Origin: Pseudoxanthomonas sp. J31
Lineage (GTDB): Bacteria; Pseudomonadota; Gammaproteobacteria; Xanthomonadales; Xanthomonadaceae
DNA: 64,000 nucleotides
NCBI RefSeq assembly: GCF_000510725.1
Contig: NZ_AZNZ01000001.1
Coordinates: forward strand, 248,001 to 312,000
Direction of reading: 5' to 3'
The notes beneath the pieces are model-generated. The model saw only the letters and a list, made by a program, of their open reading frames with translations. It made no database searches and was not told the DNA's origin. Made by a program: the position numbers and the translations under genes. Each line of letters opens with the position of its first letter. Within the stretch, counting starts at the first letter, position 1. Below, in pieces: positions 43,253 through 50,204 of this stretch.

Positions 43253-45745
43253 TCAGAACGGCGGGGCGTCGTCGGCCGTCGCGCGCGCGGCCTTCCTGGC
43301 CGGAGCCTTTTTCGCGGCGGTCTTGGTGGCCTTCTTGGCCGGAGCCTTCCTTGCCGCGGCCTTCTTCGCCGGCGCCTTCTTCGGCGCGGCGTCATCGGCG
43401 ACGGCCTTCTTCGCCGCCTTCTTCGCCGGCGCCTTCTTGGCGGCGAAACCGCGGCGCGCGGGCTTGCCGGTCTCGGCCAGCAGCCGTTGCACTTCCTCCA
43501 GGGTCAGCGAGGACGGCTCGCGGTCCTTGGGGATCTTGCCGTTGAGCTTGCCGTCGCTGATGTACGGGCCGAAGCGGCCGTTGAGCACCTGGATGTCGCT
43601 GCCCGGGAACTCCTTGATGATCCGGTTGCGCGCGATCTCCTCCTTCTCCTCGATCAGGAACACCGCCCGCGCCAGGTCGATCTTGTACGGGTCGTCCTCC
43701 TTCTTCAGCGAGGCGTAGGTGCTGCCGCGCTTGACGAAGGGGCCGAAGCGGCCGATGCCGACGCTCACCTGCTGGCCGTTGCTCTCGCCCAGGTTGCGCG
43801 GCATGTCGAACAGCTTCAGCGCCTCCTCCAGGGTGATGGAGTAGATGCTCTGGCCCGGCTGCAGCGAGGCGAACTTCGGCTTCTCCTCGTCCTCGACCGT
43901 GCCGATCTGCACCATCGGCCCGAAGCGGCCGATGCGCGCGCTGACTTCCTTGCCGGTCCTGGGGTCCACGCCCAGCACGCGCGAGCTGCCGGCGTCGGTG
44001 CGGTCCAGCGATTCCTTCTTCTCCTCGACCAGCTCCTTGAACGGGGCCCAGAAGCGCTCCATCAGCGGCACCCACTCCTCCTCGCCGCGGGAGACGGCGT
44101 CCAGCTCGTCCTCCATGCGCGCGGTGAAGTCGTAGTCCACGTAGCGGCTGAAGTGCCCGGCCAGGAACTTGCTGACCGCGCGGCCCACGTCGGTGGGCTT
44201 GAACGCGCGGCCTTCCATCTCCGCGTACTTGCGGAACAGCAGGGTCTGGATGATCGAGGCGTAGGTCGAGGGACGGCCGATGCCGTATTCCTCCAGCGCC
44301 TTGACCAGGGCCGCTTCGGTGTAGCGCGGCGGCGGCTGGGTGAAGTGCTGGTCGGCGTGGACGCGGTCCAGCGGCACCCGCTCGCCGGGCTTGAGCGGCG
44401 GCAGCTTGCGGCCCTCGTCCTCGTCCTCGGCGGACTTCACGTCCTTGCCTTCCTCGTACACCGCCAGGAAGCCGGGGAAGACCACGGTGGTGCCGCTGGC
44501 GCGGAACACGTGCTCGCTGCCGGCGGCCAGGTCGACCGAGACGGTGTTGAGGGTGGCCGGCACCATCTGGCTGGCCACCGCGCGCTTCCACACCAGCTCG
44601 TAGAGCTTGCGCTCGTCGTCGGTGAGGAAGCGGGCGACCGAGGCCGGGGTGCGCAGCGCGGAGGTCGGGCGGATCGCCTCGTGCGCCTCCTGCGCGTTCT
44701 TGGACTTGGTCTGGTACACCACCGGCTTGTCCGGCACCGAGGCGGTGCCGTAGTCGCGGGCGATCACGTCGCGGATCTCGGCCACCGCCTCCTGGGAGAG
44801 GTTCACCGAGTCGGTACGCATGTAGGTGATCAGGCCGACCGTGCCCTCCTCGCCCAGGGTCACGCCCTCGTACAGCTTCTGCGCCACCTGCATGGTCTTG
44901 CGGGTGGTGAAGCCGAGCTTGCGCGAGGCTTCCTGCTGCAGGGTCGAGGTGGTGAACGGCGGCGCCGGGCGGCGCTTGCGCTCCTTGCTGGCCACGTCGG
45001 TGACGTGCAGGGCGCCGCCGGCGGCCTGCTGGATGCGCAGGCGCGCAGCCTCGGCCGATTCGCCGTCGGTGATGGTGAACTGCTCGAACTTCTGCCCGTC
45101 CAGCTTGACCAGCTTGGCGGCGAACGGCTGCGCCGGGTGCGCCAGCTCGGCGCCGATGCTCCAGTACTCGCGCGCCTTGAACGCCTCGATCTCCTCCTCG
45201 CGCTCGACGATCATGCGCAGCGCAGGCGACTGCACGCGGCCGGCCGACAGGCCCGGCTGCACCTTGCGCCACAGCACCGGGGAGAGGTTGAAGCCGACCA
45301 GGTAGTCCAGCGCGCGGCGCGCCTGCTGGGCGTCGACCAGCGGCGCGGCGATGGTGCGCGGCTGGTTCATCGCCTCCTTGATCGCGCGCGGGGTGATCTC
45401 GGTGAACACCACCCGGCGCAGCGGCTTGCCGTCGAGCAGGCCGCGTTCCTTCAGGATCTCGGCGATGTGCCAGCTGATCGCCTCGCCCTCGCGGTCCGGG
45501 TCGGTGGCCAGCCAGATGTCGTCGGCCGCCTTGGCCGCCTTGGCGATCGCCTCGACGTGCTTCTCGTTCTTCTCGATCAGGTCGTAGCGCATGGCAAAGC
45601 CGCGGTCCGGGTCGACCGCGCCTTCCTTGGGAACCAGGTCGCGGACGTGCCCGTAGGAGGCCAGGACGGTGAAGTCCTTGCCGAGGTACTTGTTGATCGT
45701 CTTGGCCTTGGCGGGCGACTCGACGATGAGGAGGTGCTTGGGCAT
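43253..45745 (-). CDS. topA: DNA topoisomerase I with Lys/Ala-rich tail
   Basis: Relaxes negatively supercoiled DNA through a single-strand break. It is an 830-residue type IA enzyme: TOPRIM domain (LLIVESPAKAKTINKYLG, TDPDREGEAISWH), the catalytic Tyr308 in LITYMRTDSVNLS, then two IGRFGP-type C-terminal repeats plus GRFGPYISDGKLNGK. I find no cysteine in the protein, so the zinc ribbons of the E. coli enzyme are absent; GRFGP modules and a PAKKA-type lysine-rich tail of about 60 residues take their place. The start ATG at 45745 (MPKHLLIVES) is standard; an in-frame ATG 5 codons upstream is less likely. Confidence 0.97.
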   Translation of the reverse strand: MPKHLLIVESPAKAKTINKYLGKDFTVLASYGHVRDLVPKEGAVDPDRGFAMRYDLIEKNEKHVEAIAKAAKAADDIWLATDPDREGEAISWHIAEILKERGLLDGKPLRRVVFTEITPRAIKEAMNQPRTIAAPLVDAQQARRALDYLVGFNLSPVLWRKVQPGLSAGRVQSPALRMIVEREEEIEAFKAREYWSIGAELAHPAQPFAAKLVKLDGQKFEQFTITDGESAEAARLRIQQAAGGALHVTDVASKERKRRPAPPFTTSTLQQEASRKLGFTTRKTMQVAQKLYEGVTLGEEGTVGLITYMRTDSVNLSQEAVAEIRDVIARDYGTASVPDKPVVYQTKSKNAQEAHEAIRPTSALRTPASVARFLTDDERKLYELVWKRAVASQMVPATLNTVSVDLAAGSEHVFRASGTTVVFPGFLAVYEEGKDVKSAEDEDEGRKLPPLKPGERVPLDRVHADQHFTQPPPRYTEAALVKALEEYGIGRPSTYASIIQTLLFRKYAEMEGRAFKPTDVGRAVSKFLAGHFSRYVDYDFTARMEDELDAVSRGEEEWVPLMERFWAPFKELVEEKKESLDRTDAGSSRVLGVDPRTGKEVSARIGRFGPMVQIGTVEDEEKPKFASLQPGQSIYSITLEEALKLFDMPRNLGESNGQQVSVGIGRFGPFVKRGSTYASLKKEDDPYKIDLARAVFLIEEKEEIARNRIIKEFPGSDIQVLNGRFGPYISDGKLNGKIPKDREPSSLTLEEVQRLLAETGKPARRGFAAKKAPAKKAAKKAVADDAAPKKAPAKKAAARKAPAKKATKTAAKKAPARKAARATADDAPPF
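43286..43443 (-). repeat. Low-complexity repeats encoding the topA PAKKA tail
   Basis: Imperfect 12-21 bp units encode APAKKA/AARKAPAKKA-type peptides at the C terminus of topoisomerase I. Such tails bind DNA non-specifically in other high-G+C bacteria. The repeat number could vary between strains. Confidence 0.75.
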
Positions 45746-45828
45746 GTGTGAACCAGACAAGGGCGACGGTCCTTCCGGGACCGGAACGTGCGGGACGACG
45801 CGTGAAGAACGCGTTCCCCATAGATGTC

Positions 45829-45857
45829 GACGCCCGGGGGCGGGACCCCCGGGCGTC
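45829..45857 (+). terminator. Strong hairpin in the topA leader, T-tract on plus strand
   Basis: A 12-bp perfect stem (GACGCCCGGGGG at 45829-45840, CCCCCGGGCGTC at 45846-45857) with a 5-nt loop. On the plus strand a T-rich tract (CTTTCTTTTTAT) follows after about 6 nt, as in an intrinsic terminator, yet no plus-strand gene precedes it. On the minus strand it lies in the leader of topA, between a TTGACA/TATAAA-containing A+T-rich patch (45871-45906) and the start codon. Confidence 0.5.
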
Positions 45858-45870
45858 GGCCAGCTTTCTT

Positions 45871-45906
45871 TTTATAGGTGAATCACGCCCCGGCCGGCCG
45901 TGTCAA
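45871..45906 (-). promoter_or_regulatory. A+T-rich patch with promoter-like boxes upstream of topA
   Basis: On the minus strand a perfect TTGACA (45906-45901) and a TATAAA (45876-45871) are present, but 24 nt apart, too far for a normal sigma-70 pair; ATTCAC (45883-45878) is at 17 nt but is a weak -10. The real topA promoter is probably here; its exact boxes cannot be fixed by eye. Confidence 0.35.
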
Positions 45907-45924
45907 GCCGGCCTCCGGCGCGGC

Positions 45925-47151
45925 TCAGGCGGCCAGCGAGGCGATCACGCCGATCATGGCCACCAGCGCGACCAGGGCGCCGACCAGCAGCAGGCCACCC
46001 AGGACCAGGACCACGATGGTCAGCGTGCCCAGCTCCCGGCGCTGCCATTCCGGGTGCTCGGTGAAGGCCCACTTGTCCACCACCAGGGTGTCGCAAACCA
46101 TGTCGTGCAAGGCCTGCTTGCGCTGGGTGAAGGCCGCCATCAGGTAGCCGATGCACAGGATCAGGCTGCTGAGGATGGTGGCGAAGTAGCGGCCGATGCC
46201 GCGCAGCAGGCTGATGCGGCTGCCGTCGGTGCGCACGACCTTGATGCCGATGGCCATCTTGCCGGGGGTGGCGCCGCCGCGCGAGGCGTGGAAGGCGGCG
46301 TAGTAGACGGCGGTCAGCAGGATCGAGAACAGCTGCACGCCCAGGTGCATGATCGCCGTGGCGGCGCCGGAGTCGTCGGACAGGGCCAGCGGCAGCGCGA
46401 ACAGGGCCAGGACCATGCCGACCAGGGTGCCGGCCACGCCGACGATCACGCTGTCGATCAGGTAGGCGGCCACGCGCTTCCAGAACCCGGCCAGCACCAC
46501 CTCGCCGGCGGCCTGGAGGGCATAGTAGCCGGTGGCCGCCGCCACCGGGGCGGCGTAGGGCGAATAGGCCTGGCTGGCCTCGGCCGTGGTCCAGGCGTGG
46601 CCGCCGTCGTGGCCGTCCGCGGTGCCGGTCCCGGGGGCGGCGGTCGGGGCCAGCGGCTCCAGTTCCAGGCGGGCCTCGGGGGCGCTCCCGTGGTGGGGGC
46701 TGGTGACCTCGGCAAGGGCCGGTCCGGCCACCTGCTCGGGCGTGGCTGGCTCCAGCACGGGCTCAGCGACGGGCGCCACGCCGGATGCGGCGGTTCCGGG
46801 GACGACCGGTTCCGCGACCGGTTCCAGGACGGGCTCCAGCACGGGTTCCAGCACGGGCTCCGCGGGCTGCCACGCGGCCGGTTCGGCCGCGACGGGCGCG
46901 ACGGGCGCGGTCGCCGGCGCCGGGGCGGGCTGCGGGGCCGGCGGCGCAGCCACCGGCGCGGGCGGCGGCACCGGCTGGTCCAGGCCCAGCTCGCTGCGGT
47001 GGGCGCCCAGCGGCTGCCACTGGGACAGCCCCTCGCGCCACACCAGGGTGGCATCGCCGACCCGGCCCTGGCGGTACAGGCGCGCCACTTCGGCGGCCGC
47101 GACCGGGCCCTGCTGCTGGCGGTTGTGATCGGCGTAATACCACTGGGTCAT
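45925..47151 (-). CDS. GYF_2 (DUF4339) plus RDD-domain membrane protein
   Basis: A 408-residue protein. Residues 1-50 form a GYF_2/DUF4339 domain (WYYADHNRQQQGP, TLVWREGLSQWQPL), a small fold that binds proline-rich peptides. A Pro/Ala/Val-rich linker of about 150 residues follows, with a PVLEPVLEPVLEP repeat, then an RDD membrane domain (FWKRVAAYLIDSVIVG, GGATPGKMAIGIKVVRTDG) and a final helix. The function is unknown; RDD proteins include transporters and assembly factors. It is third on the transcript of three GYF-domain genes, 24 bp after the pilin-like one. Confidence 0.88.
   Translation of the reverse strand: MTQWYYADHNRQQQGPVAAAEVARLYRQGRVGDATLVWREGLSQWQPLGAHRSELGLDQPVPPPAPVAAPPAPQPAPAPATAPVAPVAAEPAAWQPAEPVLEPVLEPVLEPVAEPVVPGTAASGVAPVAEPVLEPATPEQVAGPALAEVTSPHHGSAPEARLELEPLAPTAAPGTGTADGHDGGHAWTTAEASQAYSPYAAPVAAATGYYALQAAGEVVLAGFWKRVAAYLIDSVIVGVAGTLVGMVLALFALPLALSDDSGAATAIMHLGVQLFSILLTAVYYAAFHASRGGATPGKMAIGIKVVRTDGSRISLLRGIGRYFATILSSLILCIGYLMAAFTQRKQALHDMVCDTLVVDKWAFTEHPEWQRRELGTLTIVVLVLGGLLLVGALVALVAMIGVIASLAA
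46807..46862 (-). repeat. 12-bp tandem repeats encoding PVLE/PVAE units
   Basis: Four to five near-identical 12-bp units (CCAGCACGGGCT-like on the plus strand) encode the PVLE repeats in the linker of the GYF-RDD protein. The in-frame period makes strain-to-strain length variation likely without frameshift. Confidence 0.7.
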
Positions 47152-47175
47152 GCGTTGGATCCTTCGTGTACCGCG

Positions 47176-47850
47176 TCAGCCGCGGCATTCATGGGGCAGG
47201 TAACGGTCTTCGATGGCCGAGGAGCACAGCCAGGTGTCCACCGCCGCGTTGTATTCCAGCCAGACCGGTTGCTGGTCGAGGTCGTCGTTGCCTGGCACGC
47301 GCAGGGTTGCGGCCAGGCCGCACAGCTCGCTTTCCTCGAACTCGCCGAAGCGGATCGCGGCGAGGTTGCCGCCGGCGTATTCCTCGGCGCTGGCGAAGCC
47401 TTCGTCGTCGTTGGTCGGGCAGCGGCCGTGCTCCTCGACGAAGGCCACCACCGCCGGCTGGTGCACGCGTGCCTCGGCGATGGCCGCCACCACCCGGGTC
47501 CTGGCCACGTAGTCCTGGTAGGCCGGCAGGGCGACCGCCGCCATGATGCCCAGGACCGCGACCAGCACCAGCAGGGCCACGCCCAGGACCACGGCCACGA
47601 TGCAGCCGGTGCGCCGCGGCGGCGGCGCCGGCATGGCGGTGCGCGCCTGGCCGGGGAGCGGGGGCGGCGGCGGGGCGGCCAGGCCCAGTTCGACGGCCAC
47701 GGCCGACAGCGGGCACCACTGCGCCAGGCCTTCGCGCCAGACCAGGGTTTGCGGCCCGATCGCGCCGCGGCGTGCCAGCGCGGCCAGTTCGGCGGCCGGC
47801 AGCGGCCCGTGCTGCTGGCCGTCCGGGGTGGCGTAGTACCAATGGCTCAT
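47176..47850 (-). CDS. GYF_2 domain fused to a type IV pilin-like segment
   Basis: A 224-residue chimera. Residues 1-48 are a GYF_2/DUF4339 domain (WYYATPDGQQHGP, TLVWREGLAQWCPL). After a Pro-rich linker comes a helix ending GIMAAVALPAYQDYVARTRV, which closely matches the conserved alpha1 helix of type IV pilins around Pro22-Tyr27, and the C-terminal domain ends with a WLCSS...PHEC Cys pair like a pilin disulfide loop. There is no prepilin peptidase site and the pilin Glu5 position is Ala, so it should stay membrane-anchored with GYF in the cytoplasm. The start overlaps the upstream gene by 4 nt. Confidence 0.85.
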   Translation of the reverse strand: MSHWYYATPDGQQHGPLPAAELAALARRGAIGPQTLVWREGLAQWCPLSAVAVELGLAAPPPPPLPGQARTAMPAPPPRRTGCIVAVVLGVALLVLVAVLGIMAAVALPAYQDYVARTRVVAAIAEARVHQPAVVAFVEEHGRCPTNDDEGFASAEEYAGGNLAAIRFGEFEESELCGLAATLRVPGNDDLDQQPVWLEYNAAVDTWLCSSAIEDRYLPHECRG

Positions 47851-48362
47851 CCCAGCAGCTCCCCAAGCACGGACAAGAACACGAACGCGGCCAGCGCGAT
47901 CAGCACCGACAGCGCCGACCACAGCGCCCACAGGCGCGCCTTGCGCGAGGCCTCCAGGGCCCCGGCCAGGTCGCCCTCGGCGCGGCGGCGGTCCACCTTG
48001 CAGGCATGGACGATGGACACCACGCCCAGCGGCCAGCAGCACAGCAGGGTGGTGAGGATCGCCCAGGCCAGGTAGGTCGGCACCGGCTGCACGACCGGCG
48101 CCGGGCGCGCGCTGTCCCAGGCCTGCGGCGGCGCGTAGGGGCCGGCAGCGGCGGCCGGCGGCAGTGGCGGCGGCGGGCTTGCGCCGAAGCCGGGCAGGCC
48201 CAGCTCGGCCGCCACCTGTGCCAGCGGCTGCCACTGCGCCATGCCCTCGCGCCACACCAGCGTGGCCGGCCCGATCTCGCCCGTGGCGGCCAGCTCGCGC
48301 AGGCGCGCGGCCGGCACCGGGCCATGCCCCTGCCCGCCGGCAGTGGCGTAATACCAGTCCAT
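47847..48362 (-). CDS. GYF_2 domain fused to CD225/dispanin membrane domain
   Basis: A 171-residue protein: a GYF_2/DUF4339 domain (MDWYYATAGGQGHGP, TLVWREGMAQWQPL), a Pro/Ala linker, then a CD225/dispanin module (PTYLAWAILTTLLCCWPLG, VSIVHACKVDRRRAEGDLAGA) and a last hydrophobic helix. CD225 is the two-helix domain of eukaryotic IFITM proteins and of many uncharacterised bacterial proteins; the first helix ends with a CC pair and re-enters the membrane. First gene of the three-gene GYF cluster; a small A+T-rich patch just upstream (about 48365-48410) may hold its promoter. Confidence 0.88.
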   Translation of the reverse strand: MDWYYATAGGQGHGPVPAARLRELAATGEIGPATLVWREGMAQWQPLAQVAAELGLPGFGASPPPPLPPAAAAGPYAPPQAWDSARPAPVVQPVPTYLAWAILTTLLCCWPLGVVSIVHACKVDRRRAEGDLAGALEASRKARLWALWSALSVLIALAAFVFLSVLGELLG

Positions 48363-48414
48363 TCGTGTCCCCGGAAAATCCGTTTCGTCACGTTACCTTA
48401 ACCTCCAGATGCGC

Positions 48415-48439
48415 GGAAGCCGGCGCGTGGCCGGCTTCC
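48415..48439. terminator. Hairpin between smg and the GYF cluster
   Basis: A 10-bp perfect stem (GGAAGCCGGC at 48415-48424, GCCGGCTTCC at 48430-48439) with a 5-nt loop lies 26 bp after the smg stop on the minus strand. It has no T-run but is well placed to separate dprA-smg from the GYF genes. Confidence 0.5.
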
Positions 48440-48465
48440 GGGAGGCAGGGCAGTGGCGCGGCCGG

Positions 48466-48936
48466 TCAGTGCACCGGCTCGGGGTCCTCGCCGAACATCT
48501 GGGTTTCCATCCAGGCGTAGGCGGCCTCGGCGCCGGGCTGGGTGAACAGCACCATTAGCACCACCCACTTGAGGTCGTCCAGGTCCAGCTCGTCCTGGTC
48601 CAGGGCCATGGCGCGGTCGACCACCAGCTCGCGCTGGGCGGCATCCAGCACCCCCTGCTGCTCCAGGAAGGTCAGGAAGCCGCGGCATTCCACGTCCAGC
48701 TTGTCCAGCTCCGGGCCATGGAACACCCGCACCGGCCCGTTGCAGCGCGGCTCGGCGCTGGGGCGCTGCTGGGCCAGGCCGTCGAGCCAGTCGAAGGCCT
48801 TGGCGATCTCGGCGGGGGTGAATCCGGCCTCGATCAGGCCGGCCTGCAGCGGATCCCGGTCGCGCAGGGTGTCCGCATCGTCGGCGATGTAGTGTTCGAA
48901 GAGGTAGAGCAGGACGTCCAGGATGCTTTCTTTCAT
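48466..48936 (-). CDS. smg: Smg family protein (DUF494)
   Basis: A 156-residue cytoplasmic protein of the Smg/DUF494 family, with the characteristic start [19 protein letters not shown] and end [20 protein letters not shown]. Its molecular role is unknown, but it is persistently found next to dprA and topA in gammaproteobacteria, as here on the dprA side (75 bp). The start ATG at 48936 has a GGCAATG context without a strong ribosome-binding site. Confidence 0.95.
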   Translation of the reverse strand: MKESILDVLLYLFEHYIADDADTLRDRDPLQAGLIEAGFTPAEIAKAFDWLDGLAQQRPSAEPRCNGPVRVFHGPELDKLDVECRGFLTFLEQQGVLDAAQRELVVDRAMALDQDELDLDDLKWVVLMVLFTQPGAEAAYAWMETQMFGEDPEPVH

Positions 48937-49011
48937 TGCCCTCGGCCTGCGTCCGGGAAGGACGCGGTGGGTGGGGAACCACGGGCCTGGCGCCAGGCCG
49001 TCCGGTCGCCG

Positions 49012-50130
49012 TCAGGCTCCGGGGCCGTCGCCGCTGGACCTGCGCGCATAGCGGCCATGTTCGACCACGATCCGCCCGTCCAGTTCCATGGCCAGCAGCA
49101 TGGACGACAGGGTGGCGGGCGTCAATCCGGTCCGTTCAGCGAGGATGTCCATAGGGATTGGGTCATGGCCCAGTGCCTGCCACAACTTGTCGTGGTCCCC
49201 CCGGGGCTGGGCAGGCGTCGTGGCGGGTCCGGGACGGGCCGCGGGCGGGGGTGCCAGCTGCCGGGCGAGGTGCCCGGCCAGCGCGGCGATGCCGGCCAGC
49301 ACGTCCTCCGGCGTTTCCGCCAGCTGGGCGCCGTCGCGGATCAGGCGGTGGCAGCCGCGGGCCTGCGGGTGGTGGATCGAACCGGGCAGGGCGAACACCT
49401 CGCGCCCGTAGGTCGCGGCCAGGCGCGCGGTGATCAGGGCGCCGGAGCGCAGCGCGGCCTCCACCACCACCGTGCCCAGGGCGAGCCCGGCGATGATCCG
49501 GTTGCGCCCGGGGAAGTGCGCGGCCCGCGGCGGGGTGCCGGGTGGATGCTCGCTGGCCACCGCGCCGTGGGCCGCGATCCGTTCCAGCAGCCCGGCGTGG
49601 CGGCGCGGATAGGCCACGTCCGGGCCGGTGCCAAGCACGGCCACGGTGCCGCCGCCGCACTCCAGCGCCGCCTCGTGCGCGGCGCCGTCGATGCCGGCGG
49701 CCATGCCGCTGGCCACCACCAGGCCGGCGCGGCAGAAGGCGTGGGCGAACGCGCGGGCGTTGTCGCGGCCGCCGGCGCTGGCGGCGCGGCTGCCGACCAG
49801 CGCCAGGGCCGGCCGCCACAACAGGTCCGGGTCGCCGGCCACGAACAGCGCCAGCGGCGCGTCCGCGCATTCCCGCAGCAGGGCCGGGTAACGGGGGTCG
49901 TTCCAGGGCAGGAAGTGGTGCCCGGGCTGTTCCAGCCAGGCCAGGCAGCGCTCCAGCAGGGGCGCGGGCACCGCGTCCAGGCGCGCGGCCAGCTCCGGAT
50001 CGGGCCGCGCCGCCGGCCCGGCCTGCAACAGCGCCCGGCGCGGCGCGCGCGGGCCGCCGGCCAGGGCCAGGCGCAGGGCGGGCAGGGGATCGGCGGCAGT
50101 TGCGGGCGGGTGGGCGACGGCGGCGGACAT
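49012..50130 (-). CDS. dprA: DNA-processing protein DprA
   Basis: Binds incoming single-stranded DNA during natural transformation and loads RecA. It is a 372-residue protein with an N-terminal SAM-like region, the Rossmann-like core (LVGSRAASAGGRDNARAFA, GLVVASGMAAGIDGAAH, GTGPDVAYPRRHAGLLE, FPGRNRIIAGLALGTVVVEA, GCHRLIRDGAQL) and a C-terminal winged helix of about 65 residues. The start ATG at 50130 (MSAAVAHPP) is preferred; an in-frame ATG at 50139 is close. Its presence is consistent with competence but does not prove it. Confidence 0.96.
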   Translation of the reverse strand: MSAAVAHPPATAADPLPALRLALAGGPRAPRRALLQAGPAARPDPELAARLDAVPAPLLERCLAWLEQPGHHFLPWNDPRYPALLRECADAPLALFVAGDPDLLWRPALALVGSRAASAGGRDNARAFAHAFCRAGLVVASGMAAGIDGAAHEAALECGGGTVAVLGTGPDVAYPRRHAGLLERIAAHGAVASEHPPGTPPRAAHFPGRNRIIAGLALGTVVVEAALRSGALITARLAATYGREVFALPGSIHHPQARGCHRLIRDGAQLAETPEDVLAGIAALAGHLARQLAPPPAARPGPATTPAQPRGDHDKLWQALGHDPIPMDILAERTGLTPATLSSMLLAMELDGRIVVEHGRYARRSSGDGPGA

Positions 50131-50154
50131 GCCCGCCATCGTCGCCCGGAAGCG

Positions 50155-50180
50155 GCGACGGCGCCCTAGGGCGCCGTCGC
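50155..50180. terminator. 26-bp perfect palindrome between the LysM gene and dprA
   Basis: Every base from 50155 to 50180 is self-complementary around a central CTAG, giving arms of GCGACGGCGCCCT. In RNA it would form a hairpin of about 11 bp with a CTAG-containing loop. It lies 24 bp after the LysM gene stop on the minus strand and 25 bp before the dprA start. No T-run follows, so terminator function is possible but unproven. Confidence 0.5.
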
Positions 50181-50204
50181 ATCGGTGTGTAGGACTAGTC
50201 CGGC

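Noticed and set aside
47176-47850. The pilin-like protein as a functional type IV pilin
   Set aside because: It lacks a prepilin peptidase cleavage site and Glu5, and a GYF domain replaces the leader.
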